Of a stretch of DNA of 64,000 nucleotides, positions 54,460 through 63,153 are shown in pieces; positions within the stretch are counted from its first letter, which is position 1; each line of letters opens with the position of its first letter. A model generated the notes under the pieces. It did not search any database and had not been told where the DNA came from. It saw only the letters and a list, made by a program, of their open reading frames with translations. The position numbers and the translations under genes are program-made. Origin of the DNA: Streptomyces huiliensis (GTDB lineage Bacteria > Actinomycetota > Actinomycetes > Streptomycetales > Streptomycetaceae); the NCBI RefSeq assembly GCF_020037025.1, contig NZ_JAIQLH010000021.1, positions 42,226 through 106,225 of the forward strand, written 5' to 3'.

Positions 54460-54506
54460 TCGTCAAAGTGACACGAAGCGGTTATGATAGATAGCGTCAA
54501 ATTGAC
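54460..54506 (+). promoter_or_regulatory. nadA promoter with paired operator-like repeats
   Basis: -35-like TCGTCA (54460-54465), 17 bases, -10 TATGAT (54483-54488). Two quasi-palindromes GTCAAAGTGAC (54462-54472) and GTCAAATTGAC (54496-54506) overlap the -35 and the start point, 34 bases apart. They are likely repressor sites for NAD biosynthesis control (an NrtR-type repressor is one candidate). Inference from sequence and position. Confidence 0.55.
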
Positions 54507-54561
54507 GACAAGGCCGGTGCAGCTCAGTCCGGTCGTCCGCAGAACAGAAAGGGTGCGTGTC

Positions 54562-55749
54562 GTGACCACCGCCCAGTCCCTGGATTTCCAGGACCCCGCC
54601 CCGTCGCCCCTCGCCCTGCTGCTGCTCGGCCGCGAGTCCGACCCGCGCAGCGAGCGCGGCGTGGAGTGCCCCGGCGACCTGCCCGCGCCCTCCGACCCGG
54701 ACCTGGTGGAGCGGGCACGCGCCGCGAAGGCGAAGCTGGGTGACCGGGTGTTCGTCCTCGGCCACCACTACCAGCGCGACGAGGTGATCGAGTTCGCGGA
54801 CGTCACCGGCGACTCCTTCAAGCTCGCCCGGGACGCGGCGGCCCGGCCGGACGCGGAGTACATCGTCTTCTGCGGCGTGCACTTCATGGCCGAGTCGGCC
54901 GACATCCTCACCACCGACGCCCAGCAGGTCGTCCTGCCGGACCTGGCCGCCGGCTGCTCGATGGCCGACATGGCCACCGCCGAGCAGGTCGCCGAGTGCT
55001 GGGACGTGCTCACCGAGGCGGGCGTGGCCGAGACCACCGTCCCCGTCTCGTACATGAACTCCTCCGCCGACATCAAGGCGTTCACCGGCAAGCACGGCGG
55101 CACCATCTGCACCTCCTCCAACGCGGAGCGGGCGCTGAACTGGGCGTTCGAGCAGGGCGAGAAGGTCCTCTTCCTCCCGGACCAGCACCTGGGCCGCAAC
55201 ACCGCCGTCCGCGACCTGGGCATGTCCCTCGACGACTGCGTCCTCTACAACCCGCACAAGCCGAACGGCGGCCTCACCGCCGAGGAGCTGCGCGGCGCGA
55301 AGATGATCCTGTGGCGCGGCCACTGCTCCGTCCACGGCCGCTTCTCCCTCGACTCCGTCCGCGAGGTGCGCGAGCGCATACCCGGCGTCAACGTGCTGGT
55401 GCACCCCGAGTGCAAGCACGAGGTCGTGGCCGCCGCGGACTACGTGGGCTCCACCGAGTACATCATCAAGACCCTGGAGGCCGCCCCGGCCGGGTCGAAG
55501 TGGGCCATCGGCACCGAGCTCAACCTGGTCCGGCGGCTGGCGAACCGTTTCGCCGCGGAGGGCAAGGAGATCGTCTTCCTGGACCGGACGGTGTGCTTCT
55601 GCTCGACCATGAACCGGATCGACCTGCCGCACCTGGTGTGGGCGCTGGAGTCGCTCGCCGAGGGGAAGGTCGTCAACCGGATCGAGGTGGACCCGGAGGT
55701 GGCGGCTTTCTCGAAGCTCGCCTTGGAGCGGATGCTCGCGCTGCCGTAG
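54562..55749 (+). CDS. nadA: quinolinate synthase
   Basis: Condenses iminoaspartate with dihydroxyacetone phosphate to quinolinate in de novo NAD synthesis. The [4Fe-4S] ligands are Cys104 (VFCGVHF), Cys284 (HPECKHE) and Cys345 or Cys347 (TVCFCSTMN); GHHYQRDE and YNPHKPNGG also match the family. 395 aa is the long actinobacterial form. GTG 54562 follows AAAGGG by 8 bases. nadB and nadC are not adjacent here. A paired operator-like repeat lies upstream. Confidence 0.93.
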   Translation: MTTAQSLDFQDPAPSPLALLLLGRESDPRSERGVECPGDLPAPSDPDLVERARAAKAKLGDRVFVLGHHYQRDEVIEFADVTGDSFKLARDAAARPDAEYIVFCGVHFMAESADILTTDAQQVVLPDLAAGCSMADMATAEQVAECWDVLTEAGVAETTVPVSYMNSSADIKAFTGKHGGTICTSSNAERALNWAFEQGEKVLFLPDQHLGRNTAVRDLGMSLDDCVLYNPHKPNGGLTAEELRGAKMILWRGHCSVHGRFSLDSVREVRERIPGVNVLVHPECKHEVVAAADYVGSTEYIIKTLEAAPAGSKWAIGTELNLVRRLANRFAAEGKEIVFLDRTVCFCSTMNRIDLPHLVWALESLAEGKVVNRIEVDPEVAAFSKLALERMLALP

Positions 55750-55761
55750 GCAGCGGTTTTC

Positions 55762-55967
55762 TGGGGGTGTTGCCCCGGTCCCGCCCCTTCCCGTTTCTTG
55801 CGGGGGCTGCGCCCCCGCACCCCCCAAACCGCGCTCCGCGCGGTTGTCCTCAAACGCCGGACGGGCTGAATAGTCAGCCCGTCCGGCGTTTGAGGACAAG
55901 GGGGTCGGGGGCGCAGCCCCAGGAAACGGCGAAGTGGGGGTGCCCCCTCTGGGGGAGGGGCTGGGGA
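55762..55967. repeat. dispersed intergenic palindromic element, copy 7
   Basis: Full copy between nadA and the convergent response regulator: arms CCCCGGTCCCGCCCCTTCCC and complement (near 55940), core CCTCAAACGCCGGACGGGCT (55850) and its inverted repeat. It contains a CTCCGCGCGG hairpin shared with copies 2, 4 and 6. Confidence 0.8.
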
Positions 55968-56663
55968 TCACTCCGCCCGAGGCCGCACCAGCCCGGTCTC
56001 GTAAGCGATCACGACCAACTGCGCGCGATCCCGCGCACCAAGCTTCGCCATCGCCCGATTGACGTGCGTCTTCACCGTCAGCGGACTGACAGCCAGCCGC
56101 TCCCCTATCTCGTCATTCGACAACCCACCCGCCACCTGCACCAGAACCTCCCGCTCCCGCCCGGTCAGCGCGTCGAGCGCCTCCGCCCCGGGCCGCGCGG
56201 GGCCCCCGGGGTGGGGCCCGCCCTGGGCGAGGAACGTGGCGATCAGCCCCTTCGTCGCCGCGGGCGACAACAGCGCCTCGCCGGCCGCGGCGATGCGGAT
56301 GGCGGCGAGGAGCTCGTCGGGCTCGGCGCCCTTGCCGAGGAAGCCGGAAGCGCCGGCGTGCAGGGACTGCACCACGTACTCGTCGACCTCGAAGGTCGTG
56401 AGCATCACGACCCGCACCCCGTCGAGCGCCGGATCGGAGCAGATCTCCCGGGTCGCGGCGAGGCCGTCCATGCCGGGCATCCGGATGTCCATGAGCACCA
56501 CGTCGGGCCGCACCTCGCGGGCCAGCCGCACCGCCTCGGCGCCGTCCGCGGCCTCGCCGACCACCCGCATGCCGGCTTCGGAGTCGACGAGGACGCGGAA
56601 GGCGCTGCGCAGCAGGGCCTGGTCGTCGGCGAGGAGAACGCTGATGGGGGACTCGTCCGTCAT
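55968..56663 (-). CDS. NarL/LuxR-family response regulator
   Basis: 231 residues: receiver domain with acidic pair in LLADDQ, phosphoacceptor Asp in VVLMDIRMPG and Lys in GFLGKGAEPD; linker with Gly/Pro; LuxR helix-turn-helix LTGREREVLVQVAGGLSNDEIGERL and KTHVNRAMAKLGARDRAQ. It partners the upstream histidine kinase gene, 9 bases away. Target genes are unknown. Confidence 0.93.
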   Translation of the reverse strand: MTDESPISVLLADDQALLRSAFRVLVDSEAGMRVVGEAADGAEAVRLAREVRPDVVLMDIRMPGMDGLAATREICSDPALDGVRVVMLTTFEVDEYVVQSLHAGASGFLGKGAEPDELLAAIRIAAAGEALLSPAATKGLIATFLAQGGPHPGGPARPGAEALDALTGREREVLVQVAGGLSNDEIGERLAVSPLTVKTHVNRAMAKLGARDRAQLVVIAYETGLVRPRAE

Positions 56664-56672
56664 GGGGTCAGC

Positions 56673-57932
56673 CTAGGCGCGGACGCCGGTGGGGACGGGC
56701 AGCCGGACGCGGACCCGGAACCCGGCGACGCCCTGCCGCGGCCCGGTCTCGATCGTGCCGCCTAGGGCCGTCACCCGCTCCCGCATGCCGACCAGCCCGT
56801 GCCCGCCGGGCCCCGGTCCGTCGGCTTCCCGGCCACCGTCTTCCGGGCCGTCGTCCAGGACGGTGAGCACCAGGCTCCCGGGGGCACGGAGGATGACCAC
56901 CTCGGCCCGGGCCCCGGGCCCGGCGTGCTTGTGCACGTTGGTCAGCGCCTCCTGGAGGACCCGGTACGCGGTGAGGTCGACGGCGGCCGGCAGCGCACCG
57001 GCGACGGACGTGGCGGGGTCCTCGTCACCGGGCTCGGGCCCGGGCCCGTCGGTGGGCGCGCCGGTCACGGTGACGGCCACGCGCAGGCCGGCCCGGGTGA
57101 AGCCGTCCACGAGCTGGTCGAAGGCGCCCAGGCCGGGCGCCGGCTCGGTGGGGGCCTCGGAGTCGCCGTACTGGCGCAACAGGCCGACGGTGGAGCGGAG
57201 TTCGTCGAGCGCGGACCGGCTGGCCTCCCGGACGTGGGCGAGGGCCTGCTTCGCCTGGTCGGGGCGGCTGTCCATGACGTGCGAGGCCACCCCGGCCTGG
57301 ACGTTGACCAGCGCGATGTGGTGGGCGACGACGTCGTGCAGCTCGCGGGCGATCCGCAGCCGCTCCTCGGCGACCCGGCGGCGGGCCTCCTCCTCGCGGG
57401 ACAGCTCGGCGCGCAGCGCCCGTTCCTCGATCGCGGCGACGTACGCCCGCCGGCTGCGGACTGCGTCGCCCGCGGCGGCGGCCATGCCGGCCCAGGCGAG
57501 CATCCCCACGTTCTCCTGCGCGTACCAGGGCGGCGGGCCCACCAGCATCACCGCGCCGGTGAGGGCGGCGATCGTCACCGCGGCGATGCGGAGGGCCGCG
57601 GCGCGTTCGGTGCGGGAGACGACGGTGTAGAGCGCCACGACGGCCGACAGCGCGACCTGGATCCGCGGGATCCCGTCCCCGGCGTCCGCCGCGCCCACCA
57701 CCGTGAGGACGGACGTCACCGCCAGCACCGCGCGCGGCGCCCGGCGCCGGACGGTGAGGGCCGCAGCTGCGAGGACGGCGCACGTCACGAAGACGGGGGC
57801 GAGGGGGTGGGTCGCCACCCGGTGGCCGACGAAGACGCTGCCGATCATGAGGGCGAGGACGGTGGCGGCGACGGCGGCGTCGGCGGCCGTCGGGTGGGCG
57901 CGGAGTTGGCCCCAGACGGTGGGGGTGGTCAT
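56673..57932 (-). CDS. NarL-type sensor histidine kinase
   Basis: 419 residues: about five to six N-terminal membrane helices, then HisKA_3 with phosphorylated His in ARELHDVVAHHIALV and the HATPase part: N-box EALTNVHKHA, VLDDG and GHGLVGMRERV. It is a typical Streptomyces membrane kinase that phosphorylates the next gene's product. Signal unknown. The ATG at 57932 starts it. Confidence 0.92.
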   Translation of the reverse strand: MTTPTVWGQLRAHPTAADAAVAATVLALMIGSVFVGHRVATHPLAPVFVTCAVLAAAALTVRRRAPRAVLAVTSVLTVVGAADAGDGIPRIQVALSAVVALYTVVSRTERAAALRIAAVTIAALTGAVMLVGPPPWYAQENVGMLAWAGMAAAAGDAVRSRRAYVAAIEERALRAELSREEEARRRVAEERLRIARELHDVVAHHIALVNVQAGVASHVMDSRPDQAKQALAHVREASRSALDELRSTVGLLRQYGDSEAPTEPAPGLGAFDQLVDGFTRAGLRVAVTVTGAPTDGPGPEPGDEDPATSVAGALPAAVDLTAYRVLQEALTNVHKHAGPGARAEVVILRAPGSLVLTVLDDGPEDGGREADGPGPGGHGLVGMRERVTALGGTIETGPRQGVAGFRVRVRLPVPTGVRA

Positions 57933-57965
57933 CGCGGCCCCTTCGCGTGCGGGACGGAGAATGTG

Positions 57966-58232
57966 CGGCGGCGCCTGCGGCGGGCTGTGCCCCTGGCCCG
58001 CCCCTTCGCCGATTCCTGGGGCTGCGCCCCAGACCCCCTGATCGCGGCTCCGCCGCTCGTCCTCAAACGCCGGACGGGCTGATTCAGCCCGTCCGGCGTT
58101 TGAGGACTGGGGGTGCCCCCTCTGGGGGAGCCCGCAGGGCGCTTCGGGGGTGCGGGGGCTCGCCCCCGCAAGAAACGGTGAAATGGGGGTCCCCCCTCTG
58201 GGGGAGGGACCGGGGCACAGCCCCCCGCAGGG
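57966..58232. repeat. dispersed intergenic palindromic element, copy 8 (compound)
   Basis: Fills the gap between pspAA and the kinase gene. The core CCTCAAACGCCGGACGGGCT (58063) and inverted partner is followed by a second arm set with CCCCCTCTGGGGGAG appearing twice (58117, 58194), suggesting two copies merged or partly duplicated. Confidence 0.75.
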
Positions 58233-58233
58233 G

Positions 58234-58512
58234 TCACCCAGGGATCAGCCCGTCATCGCTGAGCATCTCGCGGACCTCCGCGAGCGACGCGTCGGGCGCG
58301 GGCAGAATCAGCTCGGAAGGTTCGAGAGCGTCGTCGGGCAACGGATCGCCGATACGGCGGACCGCTTCGAGCAGAGCCCCGAGCGTCCGCCGGAACCCCT
58401 CCTCGTCCCCGCCCTCCATCTCCTCGAGAAGCTCGTCGTCCAGCGCGTTGAGCTCGGTGAAGTGGCTGTCGGCCAGCTTCCACTGGCCCTCCCCCATGAT
58501 GCGAACGATCAC
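58234..58512 (-). CDS. pspAA: PspA-associated protein PspAA
   Basis: A 92-residue protein (IVRIMGEGQWKLADSHFTELN...LDDELLEEME) of the PspAA family, regularly encoded next to actinobacterial PspA. GTG 58512 has GGAGG 4 bases ahead. It lies 30 bases downstream of pspA. It is thought to assist PspA in membrane-stress responses. Confidence 0.85.
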   Translation of the reverse strand: MIVRIMGEGQWKLADSHFTELNALDDELLEEMEGGDEEGFRRTLGALLEAVRRIGDPLPDDALEPSELILPAPDASLAEVREMLSDDGLIPG

Positions 58513-58542
58513 GGCGCCTCCTCTCGTTCCGCGGCCCGCGCG

Positions 58543-59328
58543 TCAGCGCTTGTGGAAGTCGGGCCGATCCTGCGGCTGGGCGGACTGCGACGCGGCGCCG
58601 CCCTCGATGGCCGGCTTGGCGGTGCCGCCGGAGAGCTCGGCCTTCATCCGCTGGAGCTCCAGCTCGACGTCGGAGCCGCTGGACAGGCGGTCCAGTTCGG
58701 CCGTGATGTCGTCCTTGGCCATGCCGGTGGGGTCGTCGAGGGCGCCGGAGGCGAGGAGCTCGTCGATGGCGCCGGCCCGGGCCTGGAGCTGGGCGGTCTT
58801 GTCCTCGGCACGCTGGATGGCCATGCCGACGTCGCCCATCTCCTCCGAGATGCCGGAGAAGGCCTCGCCGATGCGGGTCTGGGCCTGGGCGGCGGTGTAG
58901 GTGGCCTTGATGGTCTCCTTCCGGGTGCGGAAGGCGTCGACCTTGGCCTGGAGCCGCTGGGAGGCGAGCGTGAGCTTCTCCTCCTCGCCCTGGAGCGTCT
59001 GGTGCTGCGTCTCCAGGTCGCTGACCTGCTGCTGGAGGGCGGCGCGGCGGGTGAGCGCCTCGCGCGCCAGGTCCTCGCGGCCGAGGGCCAGCGCCTTGCG
59101 GCCCTGCTCCTCCAGCTTCGAGGACTGCCCCTGGAGCTGGGTGAGCTGGAGCTCCAGGCGCTTGCGGGAGGTGGCCACGTCGGCCACGCCCCGGCGTACC
59201 TTCTGGAGCAGTTCGACCTGCTTCTGGTACGAGTAGTCGAGGGTCTCGCGCGGATCCTCGGCCCGGTCCAGGGCCTTGTTGGCCTTCGCGCGGAAAATCA
59301 TCCCCATACGCTTCATGACACCGCTCAT
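58543..59328 (-). CDS. pspA: PspA/IM30 family phage shock protein
   Basis: A 261-residue coiled-coil protein with the amphipathic N-terminal helix MKRMGMIFRAKANKALDRAEDP and long helices (about 40-190), the ESCRT-III-like membrane-maintenance fold. A disordered tail ends RPDFHKR. Upstream gene of pspAA; ATG 59328 is the start. It stabilises stressed membranes. Confidence 0.93.
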   Translation of the reverse strand: MSGVMKRMGMIFRAKANKALDRAEDPRETLDYSYQKQVELLQKVRRGVADVATSRKRLELQLTQLQGQSSKLEEQGRKALALGREDLAREALTRRAALQQQVSDLETQHQTLQGEEEKLTLASQRLQAKVDAFRTRKETIKATYTAAQAQTRIGEAFSGISEEMGDVGMAIQRAEDKTAQLQARAGAIDELLASGALDDPTGMAKDDITAELDRLSSGSDVELELQRMKAELSGGTAKPAIEGGAASQSAQPQDRPDFHKR

Positions 59329-59607
59329 GGGCCTCGCGCGCCCCCTTCTGACCGACTAGCTCGGGCTTCGGCTCCATCACACCTACAGAACCCACAGTAC
59401 GGGGCCTGTCCCCATTACCGCACTGTCCGGACCCGGATGCGCTCCTCCTGCAGGACGATCGAGGACGCGCGGTCCTCCGGCGGGAGGAGGAGACCGGACT
59501 CCGGGTGGGCCCGGGTGGCCCCGGGTGCGGCCCGCGGGGCGGGGCGCCCCGCGGAGGCCATCCTGGGATCATTCCCCAGAACGCTGGGGTCCACCCCCGG
59601 GACCCCG

Positions 59608-59613
59608 TACCCT
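59608..59613 (+). promoter_or_regulatory. -10 box for probable leaderless DUF3043 mRNA
   Basis: TACCCT followed by 8 bases and the GTG at 59622; no ribosome site is visible. Confidence 0.4.
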
Positions 59614-59621
59614 TGGGTCCC

Positions 59622-60227
59622 GTGTTCCGAAGCCGTTCGAAGGAAGAGCAGTCCGCCAAGGCCGCCGACGTCAAGGTGACCGCGGACCAGCCCCAGCAGC
59701 CCCGTCATCCGGAGGCCCCCAAGGGCCGCCCCACGCCCAAGCGCAGCGAGGCGTCGGCCCAGCGCCGCAGCCTGGCCAGTACGCCGGCCAACCGCAAGGA
59801 GGCCGCCAAGCGGCAGCGTGAGGCCCGCCGTGCCGACATGGCCAAGCAGCGCGAGGCGCTGGCCAACGGCGACGAGCGGTTCCTGCCCGCCCGTGACAAG
59901 GGGCCCGTCCGCCGCTTCGCGCGGGACTTCGTGGACTCCCGGTTCACGGTCATGGAGTTCTTCCTGCCGCTCGCGGTGGTCATCCTCGTGCTGAGCATGT
60001 TCAACCGCGGAGCGTTCCAGCAGTACGTGCTGCTGGCGTGGATGGTCGTCATCCTGGTGATCGTCGTGAACTCGGTGGTCCTCGCGGTCGGCCTGCGCAA
60101 GGGGCTGAAGGAGCGCTTCGCCGGCGAGCCCACCAAGGGCGCCGTCCCCTACGCGCTGATGCGCTCCCTGCAGATGCGGCGGCTGCGGCTGCCCAAGCCG
60201 AAGGTCGCGCGCGGGGAGAAGCCCTGA
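59622..60227 (+). CDS. DUF3043 membrane protein
   Basis: A 201-residue protein: a basic, Lys/Arg-rich cytoplasmic head (about 1-105) and two membrane helices (about 110-130, 137-157) with a basic tail. The GTG start is preceded by TACCCT at 8 bases (leaderless). Divergent from pspA. The family is actinobacterial and of unknown function. Confidence 0.78.
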   Translation: MFRSRSKEEQSAKAADVKVTADQPQQPRHPEAPKGRPTPKRSEASAQRRSLASTPANRKEAAKRQREARRADMAKQREALANGDERFLPARDKGPVRRFARDFVDSRFTVMEFFLPLAVVILVLSMFNRGAFQQYVLLAWMVVILVIVVNSVVLAVGLRKGLKERFAGEPTKGAVPYALMRSLQMRRLRLPKPKVARGEKP

Positions 60228-60301
60228 GCGGCTCCCCGAACGGCTCCTCGTGGGGCCCGGCCGGCACGCTGCCGGACGGGCCCGGGGCGGTACGGGAGCC
60301 G

Positions 60302-61321
60302 GTGTCCGGCCCGGTCCCCGGGGCGGTGTTCTGGCCGGCCCCCGTTCCGCCGCAGGGCACGGTGCACGCGGGGACGGCCTCTTGGACCGGCCCTGAAGCG
60401 ACCTCCGGGCCCGTCCCCGGATACTCCGGACTCTCTGGACTCGCTGGACACTCCGGACTCTCCGAGTTCTCCGGACCGGGGACGTTCTCCACTTACGGCG
60501 GCGGCTTCACCGGAGCCGCCGGGGCCGCCGGGGCCGTCGAGTCCACCGGGGCCGCCGGGCACGCCGAGTTCGCCGACGAGGGCCTGCTGGAGGGCCTGCG
60601 GAACACGGTCCGGCACGAACTGGTCGCCCGCCAGATCGACGAGCAGATCGCGGCCCGCTTCCCCGCCGACCGGCGGCTGCGGATCCTGGACGTGGGCCTC
60701 GCCCACGGCACCCAGGCGCTGCGGCTGGCCCGCGCCGGGCACGAGGTGACGGCGCTGGAGTCGGACCCGGCGACGGTGGCCGCCGTCCGCAAGGTGCTCG
60801 CCGCCGGGCCCGCGGAGGTCCGCGAGCGCGTACGGCTGCTGGAGGGCGACGGCCGGGACACCGGGGCGCACTTCACGCCGGGCGCCTTCGACCTCGTCCT
60901 CTGCCACGGCGTGCTGATGTACGTGCCGGAGCCGGATCCCCTGCTGGCCGGGCTCGCCCGCGTGCTGGCCCCCGGCGGGCTGCTCTCGCTGCTCGTCCGC
61001 AACGCCGACGCGCTGGCCCTGCGGCCCGGGCTGGCCGGCGACTGGGACCGCGCGCTCGCCGCCTTCGACTCCCCCTACGGCACCGACTGCACAGGCGCCC
61101 CCGTCCGCGCCGACCGGCGCGAGGCGCTGGCCGCCACCCTGGCGGGCATCGGCGCCCCGCTGCGCGCCTGGTACGGCGTCCGCGTCTTCACCGACCCGCC
61201 GGCGTGCCCCCGCCGGGCCGACCTCGACCGCCTGCTGGCGGCGGAGGACCGGGCCGGGCGGACGGATCCGTACCGCGCGGTGGCGGCGCTGCTGCACCTG
61301 TGCGGGGTGCGGGGCGGATAG
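60302..61321 (+). CDS. class I SAM-dependent methyltransferase
   Basis: A protein of about 339 residues with a disordered Gly/Pro/Ser head and a methyltransferase domain: LRILDVGLAHGTQALRLAR (motif I), VTALESDPATV, FDLVLCHGVLMYVPEPDPLLA and LAPGGLLSLLVRN. It starts at GTG 60302 (GGGAG) or at GTG 60362 (AGGG 4 bases ahead); the N-terminus is uncertain. 75-135 bases after the DUF3043 gene. A terminator hairpin follows. Substrate unknown. Confidence 0.72.
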   Translation: MSGPVPGAVFWPAPVPPQGTVHAGTASWTGPEATSGPVPGYSGLSGLAGHSGLSEFSGPGTFSTYGGGFTGAAGAAGAVESTGAAGHAEFADEGLLEGLRNTVRHELVARQIDEQIAARFPADRRLRILDVGLAHGTQALRLARAGHEVTALESDPATVAAVRKVLAAGPAEVRERVRLLEGDGRDTGAHFTPGAFDLVLCHGVLMYVPEPDPLLAGLARVLAPGGLLSLLVRNADALALRPGLAGDWDRALAAFDSPYGTDCTGAPVRADRREALAATLAGIGAPLRAWYGVRVFTDPPACPRRADLDRLLAAEDRAGRTDPYRAVAALLHLCGVRGG

Positions 61322-61341
61322 CGCTTCGGGGCCCCCAGCCC

Positions 61342-61369
61342 CTAGGGACCCCTAGCTAGGGACCCCTAA
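61342..61369. repeat. two tandem CTAG-containing palindromes
   Basis: CTAGGGACCCCTAG followed directly by CTAGGGACCCCTAA. CTAG is rare in Streptomyces DNA, so a cluster with CCCTAAGGG repeats after it is unusual. Sits between convergent genes; maybe a termination or processing site. Confidence 0.5.
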
Positions 61370-61415
61370 GGGTCGGGGCCAACCTCCTCCCCCGTCCCCT
61401 AAGGGCCATCCCCAC

Positions 61416-61454
61416 CCTGTCAGGGAGCCCCTTACACAAGGTGCCCCTGACAGG
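61416..61454. terminator. hairpin between convergent genes
   Basis: CCTGTCAGGG (61416-61425) pairs perfectly with 61445-61454 with further partial pairing inside, 95 bases after the methyltransferase stop and 10 before the next stop. Confidence 0.7.
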
Positions 61455-61463
61455 ATTCAGCTC

Positions 61464-61679
61464 TCAGCTCTCCGCCGCCGCCCGCAGGCTCATCGGGGAC
61501 TGGTAGATCTCCTGGCCGTCCTCGAAGAGGCGCACCTGCTCCACACCGCCGTCCAGCAGCGCCCGCCACTCCTCGCCGAGCCAGGACTCCGCGTCCCCCT
61601 GCGTCGAGAACTCCTCCGGCTCGACCGACGGAGCCGTCTCCGTCCCGTCCGCCTTCTCGAACCGCCACACCCACGCCAT
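61464..61679 (-). CDS. small conserved protein
   Basis: A 71-residue acidic protein beginning MAWVWRFEKADG and containing DAESWLGEEWR and QVRLFEDGQEIY. Short, soluble, conserved in streptomycetes by my recollection, function unknown. ATG 61679 has GGAGG 5 bases ahead. Confidence 0.7.
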   Translation of the reverse strand: MAWVWRFEKADGTETAPSVEPEEFSTQGDAESWLGEEWRALLDGGVEQVRLFEDGQEIYQSPMSLRAAAES

Positions 61680-61806
61680 GCCAGCCTCCAAAGGCTCGTG
61701 GTTCGCTGCCGAACCGCAGCCTAACCCCCGGCCGGGGGCGCGGTCCCGGGGCGAGAAAGGGTGATCCCGGCGCGCCCGCCGTGCGCGGACGCGAGACGAT
61801 CGGGGC

Positions 61807-63003
61807 GTGGAACTGACTCTGCTCGGCACCGGGGCCCCCGAGGGGCTGCCGCGCCCCGGCTGCCCCTGCGCCGCCTGCGCCACCGCCGTCGGCGAGGACG
61901 CCCGTGCGGCGACCGCCCTGCTCGTCGACGGCGAGCTGCTGCTCGACCTGACGCCCGGGCCCGCGTTCGCGGCCGCGCGGGCGGGCCGGTCCGTCGCCGG
62001 GGTGCGGCAGGTGCTGCTCTCCCACCCGCACGACGGCCCGGCCGTCGAGCTACCGCCCGGCCTGCCGGCGCCGGTCCGGGTCCCGGACGGCCGCGACCTG
62101 TCGGTGATCAGCGGGCACCGGGTGCGGGCCGTGGCCCTGGACGCGCCGGGCACGGGGTACGAGGTGACGGGCCCGGACGGCGACCGGCTGCTCTACCTGC
62201 CGCCCGGCGGCGCCCCGGCCGGGCTCTCCACCGCGGCCGGCCCGTACGACATCGTGCTGCTCGACGTCGTGGACCGGCCGGACGCGCTGGCCCGGCTGCG
62301 CGAGACGGGCGCCGTCACCGCGACCACGGACGTCATCGCCGTCCACCTCGGCCACGAGGTCCCCCCGGGGCGCGAGCTGCACCGCCGGCTCGCCGCGGCC
62401 GGCGCGCGGACCGTCCCCGACGGCAGCACACTGACCGTCGGCGACTACCACGCCGTCCCGGACGTGCCGCGGCGTACGCTCGTCCTCGGCGGGGCGCGCT
62501 CCGGCAAGTCCGTGGAGGCGGAGCGGCGGCTGGAGTCGTTCCCCGACGTCCTCTACGTCGCCACCGGCGGCACCCGCGACGGCGACTCCGACTGGGCGGC
62601 CCGCGTCGCCCTGCACCGCGAGCGCCGCCCCTCCTCCTGGCGCACGGCCGAGACCTGCGACCTCGTCCCCCTCCTCGCCGCCGACGGCCCGCCCCTGCTC
62701 ATCGACTGCCTCTCCCTCTGGCTCACCCACGCCATGGACTCCGTCTCCGCCTGGGACGACGCGGCGTGGGCGAACGGCGCCGCCTCCGAACTGGCCCAGC
62801 GGGTCGCCTCCCTCGTCCGCGCCGTCCGGGAGACGCGGCGGACCGTCGTCGCCGTCAGCAACGAGGTCGGGTCCGGGGTCGTTCCGGCGACCGCTTCCGG
62901 GCGGCGGTTCCGGGACGAGTTGGGGAGGTTGAACGCGGCGTGGGCGGCGGAGTGTGAGCACGTGCTGCTGGTGGTGGCGGGGGCGGCGGTGCGGCTGCGG
63001 TAG
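61807..63003 (+). CDS. MBL-fold/CobU fusion: adenosylcobinamide kinase-guanylyltransferase
   Basis: A 398-residue fusion. Residues about 1-215 are a degenerate metallo-beta-lactamase (PhnP-like) domain (LTLLGTGAPEGLPRPGCPC at the start; HPHDG instead of HxHxDH at 73-77). The C-terminal CobU domain has the P-loop GGARSGKS (228-235), ATGGTRDGD, HRERRP and SNEVGSGVVP. CobU phosphorylates adenosylcobinamide and adds GMP in cobalamin nucleotide-loop assembly. cobT is the next gene but one element, 150 bases on. The MBL part probably lacks metal and may be structural. Confidence 0.85.
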   Translation: MELTLLGTGAPEGLPRPGCPCAACATAVGEDARAATALLVDGELLLDLTPGPAFAAARAGRSVAGVRQVLLSHPHDGPAVELPPGLPAPVRVPDGRDLSVISGHRVRAVALDAPGTGYEVTGPDGDRLLYLPPGGAPAGLSTAAGPYDIVLLDVVDRPDALARLRETGAVTATTDVIAVHLGHEVPPGRELHRRLAAAGARTVPDGSTLTVGDYHAVPDVPRRTLVLGGARSGKSVEAERRLESFPDVLYVATGGTRDGDSDWAARVALHRERRPSSWRTAETCDLVPLLAADGPPLLIDCLSLWLTHAMDSVSAWDDAAWANGAASELAQRVASLVRAVRETRRTVVAVSNEVGSGVVPATASGRRFRDELGRLNAAWAAECEHVLLVVAGAAVRLR

Positions 63004-63011
63004 GGAGGGTT

Positions 63012-63113
63012 CGAGCCCGTCCGGCGTGTGAGGACGAGCGGCGAAGCCCGCGACAAGCGGGGTCTGGGGCGCAGCCCCAGGAAACGGCGAAAGGGCGGGA
63101 CCGGGGCACCGCA
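63012..63113. repeat. dispersed intergenic palindromic element, copy 9
   Basis: A one-sided copy like copy 3: CCCGTCCGGCGTGTGAGGAC (TGTG in place of TTTG), GAGCGGCGAAGCCCGCG and CAGGAAACGGCGAAAGGGCG. Follows the CobU-fusion stop and precedes cobT. Confidence 0.7.
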
Positions 63114-63140
63114 CCCCCCGACCCCAGCCCAGCGCAGCGG

Positions 63141-63146
63141 TAGTGT
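63141..63146 (+). promoter_or_regulatory. -10 box for probable leaderless cobT mRNA
   Basis: TAGTGT followed by 7 bases and ATG 63154; no ribosome site precedes that ATG. Confidence 0.4.
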
Positions 63147-63153
63147 GTCGCGG

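Noticed and set aside
61680..61806. Cobalamin riboswitch before the CobU fusion
   Set aside because: The gap is short and no B12-box was seen.
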